In this document: piece after piece, positions 26,767 through 34,683 of the stretch
Layout: each line of letters starts with the position of its first letter
Position numbering within the stretch: position 1 is the first letter of the stretch
NCBI RefSeq assembly: GCF_003626635.1
Contig: NZ_RAZT01000004.1
Span: forward strand, 124,001 to 188,000
From: Micromonospora musae
Lineage (GTDB): Bacteria > Actinomycetota > Actinomycetes > Mycobacteriales > Micromonosporaceae
DNA: 64,000 nucleotides
Direction: 5' to 3'
Notes under the pieces: model-generated
Told to the model about the DNA's origin: nothing
The model's input: only the letters and a program-made list of their open reading frames with translations
The model's database searches: none
Translations under genes and position numbers: made by a program

Positions 26767-26804
26767 ATGCCAGCTATGCCCCAGAAATGGGGCATAGCTG
26801 GCAT
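26767..26804. repeat. Perfect 17-bp inverted repeat with GAAA loop
   Basis: ATGCCAGCTATGCCCCA (26767-26783), loop GAAA, then the exact complement at 26788-26804. It ends 13 bases before the start of the decayed LtrA gene. Its A/T content is higher than the surroundings. Could be a relic of a mobile element end, a protein site or a strong RNA hairpin. Confidence 0.7.
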
Positions 26805-26817
26805 GGCGGGCGAGTCG

Positions 26818-27620
26818 ATGGCGAGGGGCAACGCGGCCGAGCTGATACGGAAAGCCGGTGATCCGCAGCAGGCCACGTTCCTGGAACTCTTCTTCGACCT
26901 GGTGTTCGTCCTCGCGCTCACGCAGCTCTCGCGCGATCTCGCAGCCGATCTCCGGATGATCCTCCGGCCGTTTTGATCGAGGATCACCGCGCACGTGGCC
27001 GAGCGCCACCAGCAGTTCTTCATCGTCGCGCTCGGCGACATGATCCTGGTGACCGGCCTGGCGCTGGGCAACGGCGGCTTCACGCCGGACGGGGTCGCCG
27101 CGTTCGCGGTGTCGATCGCGACCACCGTGCTGCTGTGGCGGATCTACATCTACCGCGCCGGGCAGGTCCTGGCGGAGGCGATCGCCGTCTCCGCCGACCC
27201 GGTCCGCCTGGCCGGATCGGCGTCCTACGCCCACCTGACCATGGTCGCCGGCGTGGTCGCCGCCTCCGTCGGCGCCGAACTTGTCATCGCGAATCCACTC
27301 GGGCGCACCCCGCCGGCCTGGATCGCCGTCATCCTCGGCGGACCCGCGCTGTACCTGGCCGGACGGGCTCGCTTCGAGCACGCGGTGTTCGGTCGGGTGT
27401 CCCAGTCCGACCGATCGGCATCCTCGCGCTGGCCGCGCTCGCGCCGGCGATGTTCCTCCTGCCGCCGGTCGCGGTCGCGGTCGCCGCCGCTGCTGCCCTC
27501 GTCCTGACCGGGATCGCCGGAGCCGACGCGGCCCGCGCCCGCCGAAACCCGTCCGAGCCGCCGTCACCACCCGGCCAGCGGTGGGGACGTCTTGTCTGCC
27601 GGGCCTATATACGGGACTAA
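26818..27620 (+). pseudogene. LtrA-family membrane protein, decayed
   Basis: Starts like an intact LtrA (low temperature requirement A) protein: MARGNAAELIRK then ATFLELFFDLVFVLALTQLS. About 180 residues of the middle are missing; a TGA at 26974-26976 follows, and the same frame resumes with HVAERHQQFFIVALGDMILV and ARFEHAVFGRVSQSD. Near 27410 the frame shifts, and the last helices (ILALAALAPAMFLLPPVAVA) continue to 27620. Three independent lesions make it non-functional. The intact relative at 46902-48137 shows what is missing. Confidence 0.85.
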
Positions 27621-27628
27621 ATAGTCCA
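27613..27628. promoter_or_regulatory. Putative TetR operator, site 3
   Basis: GGGACTAAATAGTCCA: GGAC-N6-GTCC with the same ATAGTCCA right half as sites 1 and 2. It overlaps the end of the LtrA pseudogene and lies 162 bases upstream of the TetR gene. Confidence 0.55.
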
Positions 27629-27734
27629 AAATGAGACTCGCTCAATGATGTTCCGTGGATGCAACGCCCATTAACGATGCTGGTGCGCACCCTTCTTCTA
27701 TCTTGATGTGGTCGAATGCGAAATAAGATTGAAC

Positions 27735-27749
27735 GGACTCCACGGTCCA
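27735..27749. promoter_or_regulatory. Putative TetR operator, site 5 (autoregulatory)
   Basis: GGACTCCACGGTCCA, immediately after a TTGAAC hexamer (27729-27734) and 41 bases before the TetR ATG. The position in a would-be promoter spacer fits autorepression. Its centre differs from sites 1-3. Confidence 0.5.
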
Positions 27750-27789
27750 ATTCTCAGTGGATTCCTCGGCGCGTCGATACACTTGACCA

Positions 27790-28446
27790 ATGGGCGACGA
27801 GCAGGGGTCTGCGCCGACGAAGCCGCGGAGGATCAGTCAACGGGGCATCGCGACGCGAGAGCGGATCCTCGAGGCCGCGAACCGGCTGATGTTCGTACGC
27901 GGAGTGAACGCGACCACCCTTGACGACGTCCGTGAGGCGAGTCAGACGAGCAAGTCCCAGCTATACCACCACTTCGCCGACAAGCAGGAGCTCGTACGCG
28001 CGTTGGTCCGATATCGGGGCGCGCTCGTGCTCCAGCGCGAACGCGGAGGGCTGGAACGGCTCAGATCGTTCTCCGGGCTGGTCCGGTGGCGTAACGCGCT
28101 GGTCCAGGCCAACTCCCTGAACAACGGCAAATACGGGTGTGGCCTCGGGTCGATGGCTGTCGAGCTGTCCGATCAAGATGAGCAGGCCCGATCGATGCTG
28201 TCGGAGACGTTCGCGGCATGGGAAAAGCTGATCAGCGATGGTCTGCACCGGATGCGCGACAGCGGCGCGCTGCGTCAGGAAGCCGAACCGGAGAAGCTGG
28301 CCACCGGGTTGATGGCGGCTCTGCAGGGTGGCTACCTGCTGGCGAATACCGCGCACGACGTCGGACCCATGGAAGTCGCTCTGGACATGGCGCTGGAGCA
28401 CATCAAGTCGTTCCTCACGGAGCCGTCCGGCGAGTCGACCCGCTGA
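27790..28446 (+). CDS. TetR family regulator (LmrA/YxaF-like)
   Basis: 218 residues. N-terminal helix-turn-helix (about 22-68: TRERILEAANRLMFVRGVNA, SQTSKSQLYHHFADKQELV). The C-terminal domain has the YGCGLGSMAVELSD motif typical of LmrA/YxaF-type TetR proteins; Cys117 in it is the only cysteine. Two GGAC-N6-GTCC repeats lie upstream, and the same motif precedes msrB, the MsrP-like operon and osmC, so it probably represses itself and these redox genes. A disulfide or modification at Cys117 could be the signal, but that motif Cys is common in the family. Confidence 0.88.
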   Translation: MGDEQGSAPTKPRRISQRGIATRERILEAANRLMFVRGVNATTLDDVREASQTSKSQLYHHFADKQELVRALVRYRGALVLQRERGGLERLRSFSGLVRWRNALVQANSLNNGKYGCGLGSMAVELSDQDEQARSMLSETFAAWEKLISDGLHRMRDSGALRQEAEPEKLATGLMAALQGGYLLANTAHDVGPMEVALDMALEHIKSFLTEPSGESTR

Positions 28447-28497
28447 TCGAGCCTTCTCGTCGTGATCGTGCTGGTCGCGGCGGGTGCGGACAGTCCG
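28446..28497 (-). repeat. Dispersed repeat, copy 2 (inverted)
   Basis: The reverse complement matches 2755-2808 with few differences, including CCGCACCCGCCGCGACCAGC, and encodes the same RTRRDQHDHDEK. It begins at the last base of the TetR stop codon. It suggests mobile-element debris at this locus too. Confidence 0.6.
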
Positions 28498-28560
28498 GAG
28501 GTCGTTGCGGGTGATGCCGCCGTAAGCAACCTCGGCGGCGTCGATCCCGGTGGCGACGAC

Positions 28561-28600
28561 TCGACTCGGCCGGCAGGCCCTCGACTCGGCCGGTAGGCCT
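28561..28600. repeat. Tandem repeat, two 20-base units
   Basis: TCGACTCGGCCGGCAGGCCC (28561-28580) is followed directly by a copy with two changes (28581-28600). Only two units, in an intergenic region next to repeat debris; no function suggested. Confidence 0.75.
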
Positions 28601-28824
28601 ACGCGGCAGCATTCCGGCGAAACTGCCCTCGCCTGGTTGGGCGGCGACGGTCGCCGCCCCGACGCGGGTACGACCGTACACCGCGCACCTGCTGGACCGA
28701 TGGGTCCATCCCTGGGTTCGGCGTCGGCCGGGTGCAGCCGAGGGGTCTTGGGTCTGTACGCCGCCAGATGCAGCTAGAGACGCCGGATGGCGACGTCTGA
28801 GTGGTTCTGGTGGCTGGCGAGTAA

Positions 28825-28840
28825 TTGGACTATCCAGTCC
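28825..28840. promoter_or_regulatory. Putative TetR operator, site 4, over an osmC promoter
   Basis: TTGGACTATCCAGTCC: GGAC-N6-GTCC. The TTGGAC hexamer can act as -35, with TAGCCT 18 bases further on (28849-28854) as -10, so a bound repressor would block the promoter. Lies 133 bases before the osmC ATG. Confidence 0.5.
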
Positions 28841-28973
28841 GCGAAGGCTAGCCTGCTGAGGCGCCCGGTCATGGGTAATGCCTGGCCGCGGCCCCCGCTC
28901 GGACTGCGGCCCGGCTGCTGCCGGATCCGCGTACCGGACTGTCACTACCGAGATCAAGAGGAAGGCGCGGCTG

Positions 28974-29402
28974 ATGGAAACCGATCGGGACCGTGTCGTC
29001 GCATCCGCCCGAGCTGTCCTTCCGCTCAATGAGCGCCGGCGCACGGAGCTGACCAGCCGCGGCTTCACGTTCGTCGCCGACGAGCCGCACAACGGCACGC
29101 TCGGCGAAGGCCCGACGCCGACGGAGTACCTGTTGATGGCGCTCGCGTCGTGCACCGCTCAGACGCTGCGGCAGTACGTCGACTACAAGTACGACAACGC
29201 CGGTGACATCACCGTCGAGATCGACTACCACGAGCCCGAGCAGGAAGGCGCAGAGCGCTACCTGAAGCGCACGATCACGCTGAGCGAGGAGCCCGATCCC
29301 GACGACCTGAAGGTGATGCACGACATCGCCGAGAGGTCGCCGGTGACCCTGCTGATTCAGTTCGCGTGGAGCGTGCGGACCGAGTTCGTCGGGCCGCGCT
29401 GA
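28974..29402 (+). CDS. OsmC family protein lacking the second redox Cys
   Basis: 142-residue OsmC/Ohr-fold protein. Start ATG 28974 with a GAGGAAG ribosome site; a GTG-type upstream start would add an atypical leader. The first redox Cys is present (LLMALASCTAQTLRQY), but where OsmC and Ohr proteins carry the second Cys before Pro, this has AERSPVT. Organic hydroperoxide reduction by a Cys-Cys cycle is therefore doubtful; it may use a one-Cys mechanism or bind thiols. Upstream operator site 4 ties it to the TetR gene. Confidence 0.88.
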   Translation: METDRDRVVASARAVLPLNERRRTELTSRGFTFVADEPHNGTLGEGPTPTEYLLMALASCTAQTLRQYVDYKYDNAGDITVEIDYHEPEQEGAERYLKRTITLSEEPDPDDLKVMHDIAERSPVTLLIQFAWSVRTEFVGPR

Positions 29403-29415
29403 AATCAGGCCGCCT

Positions 29416-29442
29416 GCTGCTCGGCGATCGTGGCCGAGCAGC
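29416..29442 (+). terminator. Hairpin terminator after osmC
   Basis: GCTGCTCGGC (29416-29425) pairs with GCCGAGCAGC (29433-29442) around a 7-base loop, 13 bases past the osmC stop. Confidence 0.7.
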
Positions 29443-29650
29443 GGGCGCCCGTCTTTCCTCCCCAAGCGGCGACGGGGTTCCGTCGACCGCGACAGCCTGT
29501 TACGCCATGCGGCGACGTGCCCGCGGCGCGGGCTGTGGCGACCGCGAACCGATCCAGGTCGCGGCCCGGCCGCACCGATCCTGCTGAACGACCGCTACCG
29601 GGCGGCCGGCGCTGCCTCGTGGCCGTCGCCGGCGCCCCGGAAGGTGACGT

Positions 29651-31564
29651 GTGACCGAAAGCAAGATGAGCGACCGAACGATCTGGATGCGGAGTCTGGC
29701 GACACCGCTGCGAGCCTTCCTGCGAACCGAGGCCGGGAGCGCCGGCGTGCTCGTGGCCGCCATCGTCGCCGCACTGCTCTGGGTCAACCTCGACCTCGGC
29801 TCCTACGAAGCCGTCTGGCGCACCCAGTTGGCCCTGCGGCTCGGGAACCTCGAACTCTCCCGCGACCTGCACACCTGGATCAACAGCGGCTTGATGACGC
29901 TCTTCTTCCTGGTCGTCGGCCTTGAGACGCGGCGCGAGTTCGACCTCGGCGACCTACGCGACCGGCGACGCTTCGTGCTGCCCAGCCTGGCCGGCGTGAT
30001 CGGCATGCTGATCCCGGTGCTGATCTTCCTGGCGGTCAACCACGGAGGCCCGGGCGCGCACGGCTGGGGCGTGGCCATGTCGACCGACACCGCCCTCGCG
30101 CTGGGCCTGCTGGCACTGCTCGGCCGGGGCGTGCCCGACCGGGTCCGAATCTTCCTGCTCACCGTGTTCGTGGTCGACGACCTGATCGCACTCGTCGTCA
30201 TCGCCCTGGTCTACAGCGACGACATCAAGATGATGCCGATCATGGTGGCCGTGGCGGCGTTCGCGATCATGCTGGCGATTCGGGCGGCCGGCGTACGGCG
30301 TGGCTCGGCGTACGTGCCGTTCGCCGTCGTGATGTGGGGCGCGCTGCTGGTCAGCGGAGTCGACCCGGTGGTGGCCGGACTGGCCATCGGGTTGACCGCC
30401 TTCGCCTACTCTCCGGGCCGAGCTGAGCTCGAGCAGGTCAGCGGGCTGTTCCGGTCGTTCCGTGAGCAGCCGACGCCCAAGCTCGCGCGTACCGCTTCGA
30501 TCGGCCTCGCGAACACGCTCTCGCCCAACGACCGCCTTCAGCGCATCTACCACCCGTGGTCCAGCTACGTCATCGTGCCGCTGTTCGGCCTGGCCAACGC
30601 CGGCATCGGCATCGACGGTCCGTTCCTGGCTCGGGCGTTCACGTCGCCTGTCACCTGGGGCGTGCTGCTCGGATTCGTCGTCGGCAAGCCCCTCGCCGTG
30701 ATCGGCACCTCGGCCGGGCTCACCTGGATCTCGCGTGGCCGCGTCCGCCCGGCCGTGGGCTGGGCGGGCGTGCTCGGTAGCGGCACGATCGCCGGTGTCA
30801 GCTTCACGGTGTCGCTGCTGATCGCCAGCCTGGCCTTCACCGGCGACCAACTCGCCGAGGCCAAGGTCGGGGTGCTCAGCGCCGCGATCGTATCCTCGGC
30901 ACTGACCTGGACGGTGTTCCGCGTCACCAACCTGCTGTCCAAGGAGAAGCGCACCCGGGCGCTCTTCGGCGACGTGACGGAGCTGATCGACCTCATTCCG
31001 GAGGTCGACGAGAAGTACGACCACGTCCGCGGCCCCGCCGATGCTTCGGTGACGCTGGTGCAGTACGGCGACTTCGAGTGCCCGTACTGCGGAAAGGCCG
31101 AGCCGGTCATCCGGCAGTTGCTGGGCCACGCCGATCTGCGCTTCGTGTGGCGTCACCTGCCCCTGTCGGACGTGCACCCCCAGGCCCAGTTGGCCGCCGA
31201 GGCCGCCGAGGCGGCGGCCGCGCAGGGCAGGTTCTGGCAGATGCACGACCTGCTCCTCGACCACCAGGAGAAGCTGAACATCCCGGATCTGATCAAGTAC
31301 GCCGGCGACCTGGGCCTGGACCAGAACCGGTTCCACGACGATCTGATCAGCCATGCCCACGCCGCCCGCATCGACAGTGACATCGACTCGGCCGACAACA
31401 GCGGAGTGTCCGGTACTCCGACGTTCTTCATCAACGGCCGCCGCCACTACGGCGCCTACGACATCACCACCTTGACGGCCGCCATTCGGATGGCCCGAGC
31501 CCGGGCCCGCCTCGGCCGCGAGGCGCCAGCGACGATCCGAGAGCAAGAGGCTCAGCGCCGGTAG
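29651..31564 (+). CDS. nhaA: Na+/H+ antiporter NhaA fused to a DsbA-like domain
   Basis: 637 residues. Residues about 15-430 are an NhaA antiporter with the paired aspartates Asp176-Asp177 (FVVDDLIALVV) for ion binding and about 11-12 membrane segments. Residues about 455-615 are a thioredoxin-fold DsbA/DSBA-like domain with C477-P-Y-C480 (YGDFECPYCGKAEPVI) and the cis-Pro GVSGTPTFFINGRRHYG. Fusions of this type are known in actinobacteria; the role of the thiol domain is unclear. GTG start at 29651 with weak ribosome site. Exports Na+ in exchange for protons; the location here fits a redox and ion stress block. Confidence 0.93.
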   Translation: MTESKMSDRTIWMRSLATPLRAFLRTEAGSAGVLVAAIVAALLWVNLDLGSYEAVWRTQLALRLGNLELSRDLHTWINSGLMTLFFLVVGLETRREFDLGDLRDRRRFVLPSLAGVIGMLIPVLIFLAVNHGGPGAHGWGVAMSTDTALALGLLALLGRGVPDRVRIFLLTVFVVDDLIALVVIALVYSDDIKMMPIMVAVAAFAIMLAIRAAGVRRGSAYVPFAVVMWGALLVSGVDPVVAGLAIGLTAFAYSPGRAELEQVSGLFRSFREQPTPKLARTASIGLANTLSPNDRLQRIYHPWSSYVIVPLFGLANAGIGIDGPFLARAFTSPVTWGVLLGFVVGKPLAVIGTSAGLTWISRGRVRPAVGWAGVLGSGTIAGVSFTVSLLIASLAFTGDQLAEAKVGVLSAAIVSSALTWTVFRVTNLLSKEKRTRALFGDVTELIDLIPEVDEKYDHVRGPADASVTLVQYGDFECPYCGKAEPVIRQLLGHADLRFVWRHLPLSDVHPQAQLAAEAAEAAAAQGRFWQMHDLLLDHQEKLNIPDLIKYAGDLGLDQNRFHDDLISHAHAARIDSDIDSADNSGVSGTPTFFINGRRHYGAYDITTLTAAIRMARARARLGREAPATIREQEAQRR

Positions 31565-31618
31565 CGATGCCGGCGAACCAGCTCCCGCGTAGGGCCCCTC
31601 GCCCTCAGGTGGCGTGGG

Positions 31619-32227
31619 TCAGCCTCGGCCTGTCGCGGCGCTCCCGCCCCGTACGGTCCGGATCCGGAGGTGCGCGCGCTCGCCCTGGACGCCCAGGAGG
31701 CTGAGGATCTCCACGGGGTGCTCGTCGGCGTTGCCGAACCAGTGCGGGGTGTGGGTGTCGAATTCGGCCGCCTCACCGGGACCCATGACCAGATCCTTGT
31801 CCCCGAGGACCAGGCGCAGGCGGCCGTCGAGGACGTAGAGCCACTCGTAGCCCTCGTGGCTGGACTGCTCGGGCTCCGGTGAGCGCATCTTGGGCGAGAT
31901 GATCAGTTTGTAGGCCTGCAGGCTTCCGGCCCGCCGGGTCAGGGGCAGCATGGTCATGCCGTGCCGGGTGACCGGCTTGAGGTGCAAACGGGGATCGCCG
32001 GTCTGCGGCGCCCCGATGATCTCGCTGATGTCGACGCGCAGCTCGCGCGCCAGGGGGAGCAGGAGTTCGAGGGTGGGGCGGCGCTGGCCCGCCTCCAGGC
32101 GGGAGAGCGTGCTCAGGGAGATCCCGGTGGCCTGCGCGAGGTGGGTCAGCGACAGGTTGCGCCGCGTACGCAGCCCTCGCAGGCGGGGCCCGACGGCTGC
32201 CATCGTCGACGCGGTCTCGTCATCCAT
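31619..32227 (-). CDS. XRE-cupin transcriptional regulator
   Basis: 202 residues. An N-terminal XRE helix-turn-helix (about 14-70: LRGLRTRRNLSLTHLAQATG, SLSTLSRLEAGQRRPT) is joined to a C-terminal cupin (about 115-190: HEGYEWLYVLDGRLRLVLGD, GPGEAAEFDTHTPHWFGN). ATG 32227 is preferred over an upstream in-frame start at 32299. It is divergent from an MFS exporter and SDR, 107 bases apart, and probably controls both in response to a small ligand held by the cupin. Confidence 0.88.
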   Translation of the reverse strand: MDDETASTMAAVGPRLRGLRTRRNLSLTHLAQATGISLSTLSRLEAGQRRPTLELLLPLARELRVDISEIIGAPQTGDPRLHLKPVTRHGMTMLPLTRRAGSLQAYKLIISPKMRSPEPEQSSHEGYEWLYVLDGRLRLVLGDKDLVMGPGEAAEFDTHTPHWFGNADEHPVEILSLLGVQGERAHLRIRTVRGGSAATGRG

Positions 32228-32248
32228 GCCCCCAATATTGCCACCGCA

Positions 32249-32262
32249 GCAAGGAACTTTGC
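32249..32262. promoter_or_regulatory. Palindromic site between XRE-cupin and MFS genes
   Basis: GCAAGGAACTTTGC, a near-perfect palindrome with one mismatch pair in the arms, sits in the 107-base divergent gap 22 bases from the regulator start. Candidate operator. Confidence 0.4.
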
Positions 32263-32334
32263 CTCTTCGTCCGAACGGTCCGACTGTGTCAGCAGGCACC
32301 CCGACCAGGGGTGACGCCGGACAGGAGAGGTGCG

Positions 32335-33768
32335 ATGACCCGAGGCAGCTTGCTCACCGCCCCCGCGGGTGGGCACGACAGCGAGTCGACATCAGGGGCC
32401 GGTGCGACGCTGGCCGTGGTGATCCTGGTGCTGACACAGTTGATGTTCGTCGTGGACACCTCGATCGTGAACGTGGCCCTACCCGACATCGGACGTGAAC
32501 TGGGCTTCTCCGACACCGGGCTGTCCTGGGTCGTGACCGCCTACGCGTTGACCTTCGGCGGGCTGATCCTGCTGAGCGGCAAGGTCGGCTCCATGATCGG
32601 CCCCCGCCGTGCCCTTCTCCTCGGCGTGTCGGTCTTCGTGATCGCCTCGATCACCGGAGGTCTCGCCACCTCGGCGGAGATCCTGGTTGCCGCCCGCGCC
32701 CTGCAAGGCGCCGGCGCTGCTCTCGCCGCGCCCAGCGTCATGGTGCTGATCATGGGCATCACCGACCCCGGCCCGCAGCGCTCGCGCGCGATGGCGATGT
32801 TCGTACTCGCCGTCGGCGCCGGAGCGGCGGTCGGTCTGCTCGCGGGCGGGGTACTCACCCAGACCCTGGGCTGGGAGTGGGTGATGTTCGTCAACGCACC
32901 GATCGGTCTCCTGGTCCTGCTCGGCGCCCTGCGCAACCTGCCGGAGCTGCCGCGCCGACGCACGCCCCTGGACGTCGGTGGCGCCGCCGCCTCGATCGTG
33001 TTGATGGTGGCCCTGGTCTTCGCCTTCACCTCCGCCGCCGACCAAGGCTGGACCAACCCCGTAGTGCTGGGCGCATTCGCCGTCGCCGTGCTCTCCCTGC
33101 TGCTGCTCGTGGTGGGTGAGCGCAGGCATCCGCACCCGGTGATGCCGCTGGCTTTCTTCGCCTCCATGCGCAGCGCGGGACCGCTCCTGTCCATGCTGGT
33201 CGTACCGGCCGGTCAGGTCGGCTTCCTGTTCTTCACCACGTTGCTCACCCAGCAGGTCCTCGGCTTCACCCCGATCCAGACCGGACTCGCGCTGGTGCCG
33301 TTCACGCTCGGCCTGATCGCCACCAACCAGCTCACCCCACGGCTGCTGCCGCGCCTGGGGGAGCGCGCCATCGGCGGTACCGGCCTGGCCGGCCTCGTGC
33401 TGGGCATCACCTGGATGGCGTCAGTGGCCGCCGACGCCGGCCCACACACCTCGATCGTCACGGTGCTGCTGCCTTCGGTCCTGCTCGGCGCGGGCGCGGG
33501 CGCGACGTTCGCGCCCGTCACCGCCGTCATCATGCACCAGGCCCCCGCCGAGCACATCGGCGCCGCGGCCGGCCTCAACCAGGGCCTGCAGCAACTCGGC
33601 GGCGCGATGGGCCTGGCCATCCTCACCAGCGTCCTGGCCACCGCCGGTGGCCTGGACCACGGCCTGGAGGCGACCCTGCTGGCCACCGCGGCCTTTCCGC
33701 TGGCCGGCCTGATCCTCTTCGGCGGGTGGGCGCGCCGGATCCCCGCCCCCGAGCCCACCCACGCCTGA
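32335..33768 (+). CDS. MFS transporter, DHA2 (EmrB/QacA) family
   Basis: 477 residues, about 14 membrane segments, with the DHA2 signatures MFVVDTSIVNVALPDIGREL in the first helix and AMAMFVLAVGAGAAVGLLAG in helix 5. A proton-driven exporter of drugs or small molecules in the cytoplasmic membrane. ATG 32335 has AGGAGAGG upstream. Followed after 150 bases by an SDR on the same strand; divergent XRE-cupin regulator likely represses it. Confidence 0.9.
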   Translation: MTRGSLLTAPAGGHDSESTSGAGATLAVVILVLTQLMFVVDTSIVNVALPDIGRELGFSDTGLSWVVTAYALTFGGLILLSGKVGSMIGPRRALLLGVSVFVIASITGGLATSAEILVAARALQGAGAALAAPSVMVLIMGITDPGPQRSRAMAMFVLAVGAGAAVGLLAGGVLTQTLGWEWVMFVNAPIGLLVLLGALRNLPELPRRRTPLDVGGAAASIVLMVALVFAFTSAADQGWTNPVVLGAFAVAVLSLLLLVVGERRHPHPVMPLAFFASMRSAGPLLSMLVVPAGQVGFLFFTTLLTQQVLGFTPIQTGLALVPFTLGLIATNQLTPRLLPRLGERAIGGTGLAGLVLGITWMASVAADAGPHTSIVTVLLPSVLLGAGAGATFAPVTAVIMHQAPAEHIGAAAGLNQGLQQLGGAMGLAILTSVLATAGGLDHGLEATLLATAAFPLAGLILFGGWARRIPAPEPTHA

Positions 33769-33918
33769 CCGGCCAGGCGCGACCTCGCCACGGGCTCCCG
33801 CAAACGGGTGCAGCGGCGCGCCGCGCGCTGCCACCGCGCCCGGTGACCGCCACGACACCCGTGCGCACCGCCCGACAGACCCGCTGACACCACCCGCACG
33901 ATCAGAGGAAGAAGCACC

Positions 33919-34659
33919 ATGATGAGCAAGGACCTCGCCCACCGGACCGCCCTGGTCACCGGAGCGACCGCAGGCATCGGCCGCGCCACCGCCCTGGCCC
34001 TCGCCGCGCGCGGCGCCGACATCATCGTCCACGGCCGCGACCGGGAGCGCGCCGCCGACACCCTCCGGCGGATCGAGGCGATGGGAGCCACCGCCCGCTT
34101 CGAGCCCGCCGACCTCTCCAACCCCGCACAGGTGATCGCGCTGGCCGGACGCGCCGGCGACGTCGACATCCTCGTCAACAACGCGGGCATCTTCCAGTTC
34201 GCCCGCACCGCCGACACCGACCCGGCCACCTTCGAGGCCCACATCGCCGTCAACCTGCGCGCCCCGTACCTCCTCGTCCAGGCCCTCGCCCCGGGCATGA
34301 CCGCACGCGGCCACGGCGCCATCATCAACATCAGCAGCGGCGCCGCCAGCACCCCCGGCCACGGCAGCGGCATCTACGGCGCCACCAAGGCCGCCCTCGA
34401 ATCCCTCACCCGCGTCTGGGCCTCCGAATACGGCCCCGACGGGGTGCGCGTCAACGCCGTCGCCGCCGGCCCCACCCGCACCGAAGGCACCGCCGCGTAC
34501 GGCCCCGCCTTCGAATCCGCCGGACAGGCCGTCGCCCTCAAGCGTCTCGCCGACCCCGAAGAGATCGCCGGCACCATCGCCTTCATGGCCTCCCCGGAGG
34601 CCAGCTACGTCAACGGCGCCACCCTCAGCGCCATGGGCGGGCAACCTGCCCTCGGGTAG
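33919..34659 (+). CDS. Short-chain dehydrogenase/reductase
   Basis: 246 residues, classical SDR: cofactor motif TGATAGIGRATALAL (about 15-29), NNAG (about 92-95), catalytic Ser in INISSGAAS and YGATKAAL (Tyr-x3-Lys). C-terminal SPEASYVNGATLSAMGG is typical. Likely NADP(H), from the absence of an acidic residue after strand 2 (VHGRDRERA). Same strand as the MFS exporter; may modify the compound that is exported or sensed. Confidence 0.9.
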   Translation: MMSKDLAHRTALVTGATAGIGRATALALAARGADIIVHGRDRERAADTLRRIEAMGATARFEPADLSNPAQVIALAGRAGDVDILVNNAGIFQFARTADTDPATFEAHIAVNLRAPYLLVQALAPGMTARGHGAIINISSGAASTPGHGSGIYGATKAALESLTRVWASEYGPDGVRVNAVAAGPTRTEGTAAYGPAFESAGQAVALKRLADPEEIAGTIAFMASPEASYVNGATLSAMGGQPALG

Positions 34660-34683
34660 GGCCCGCTGATCGAGGGAGCCGCG

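Larger units (their letters stand above)
28447..28973. other. Intergenic region TetR / osmC with repeat debris
   Basis: 527 bases without a supportable gene. It contains the dispersed repeat at its left end, a 20-base tandem repeat at 28561-28600 and the operator-like site at 28825-28840. The rest shows no convincing coding pattern on either strand. Confidence 0.55.

Noticed and set aside
25389..27125. Reverse 578-codon frame over msrBA and the LtrA remnant
   Set aside because: Antisense shadow of msrB and msrA, which have catalytic motifs and good starts.
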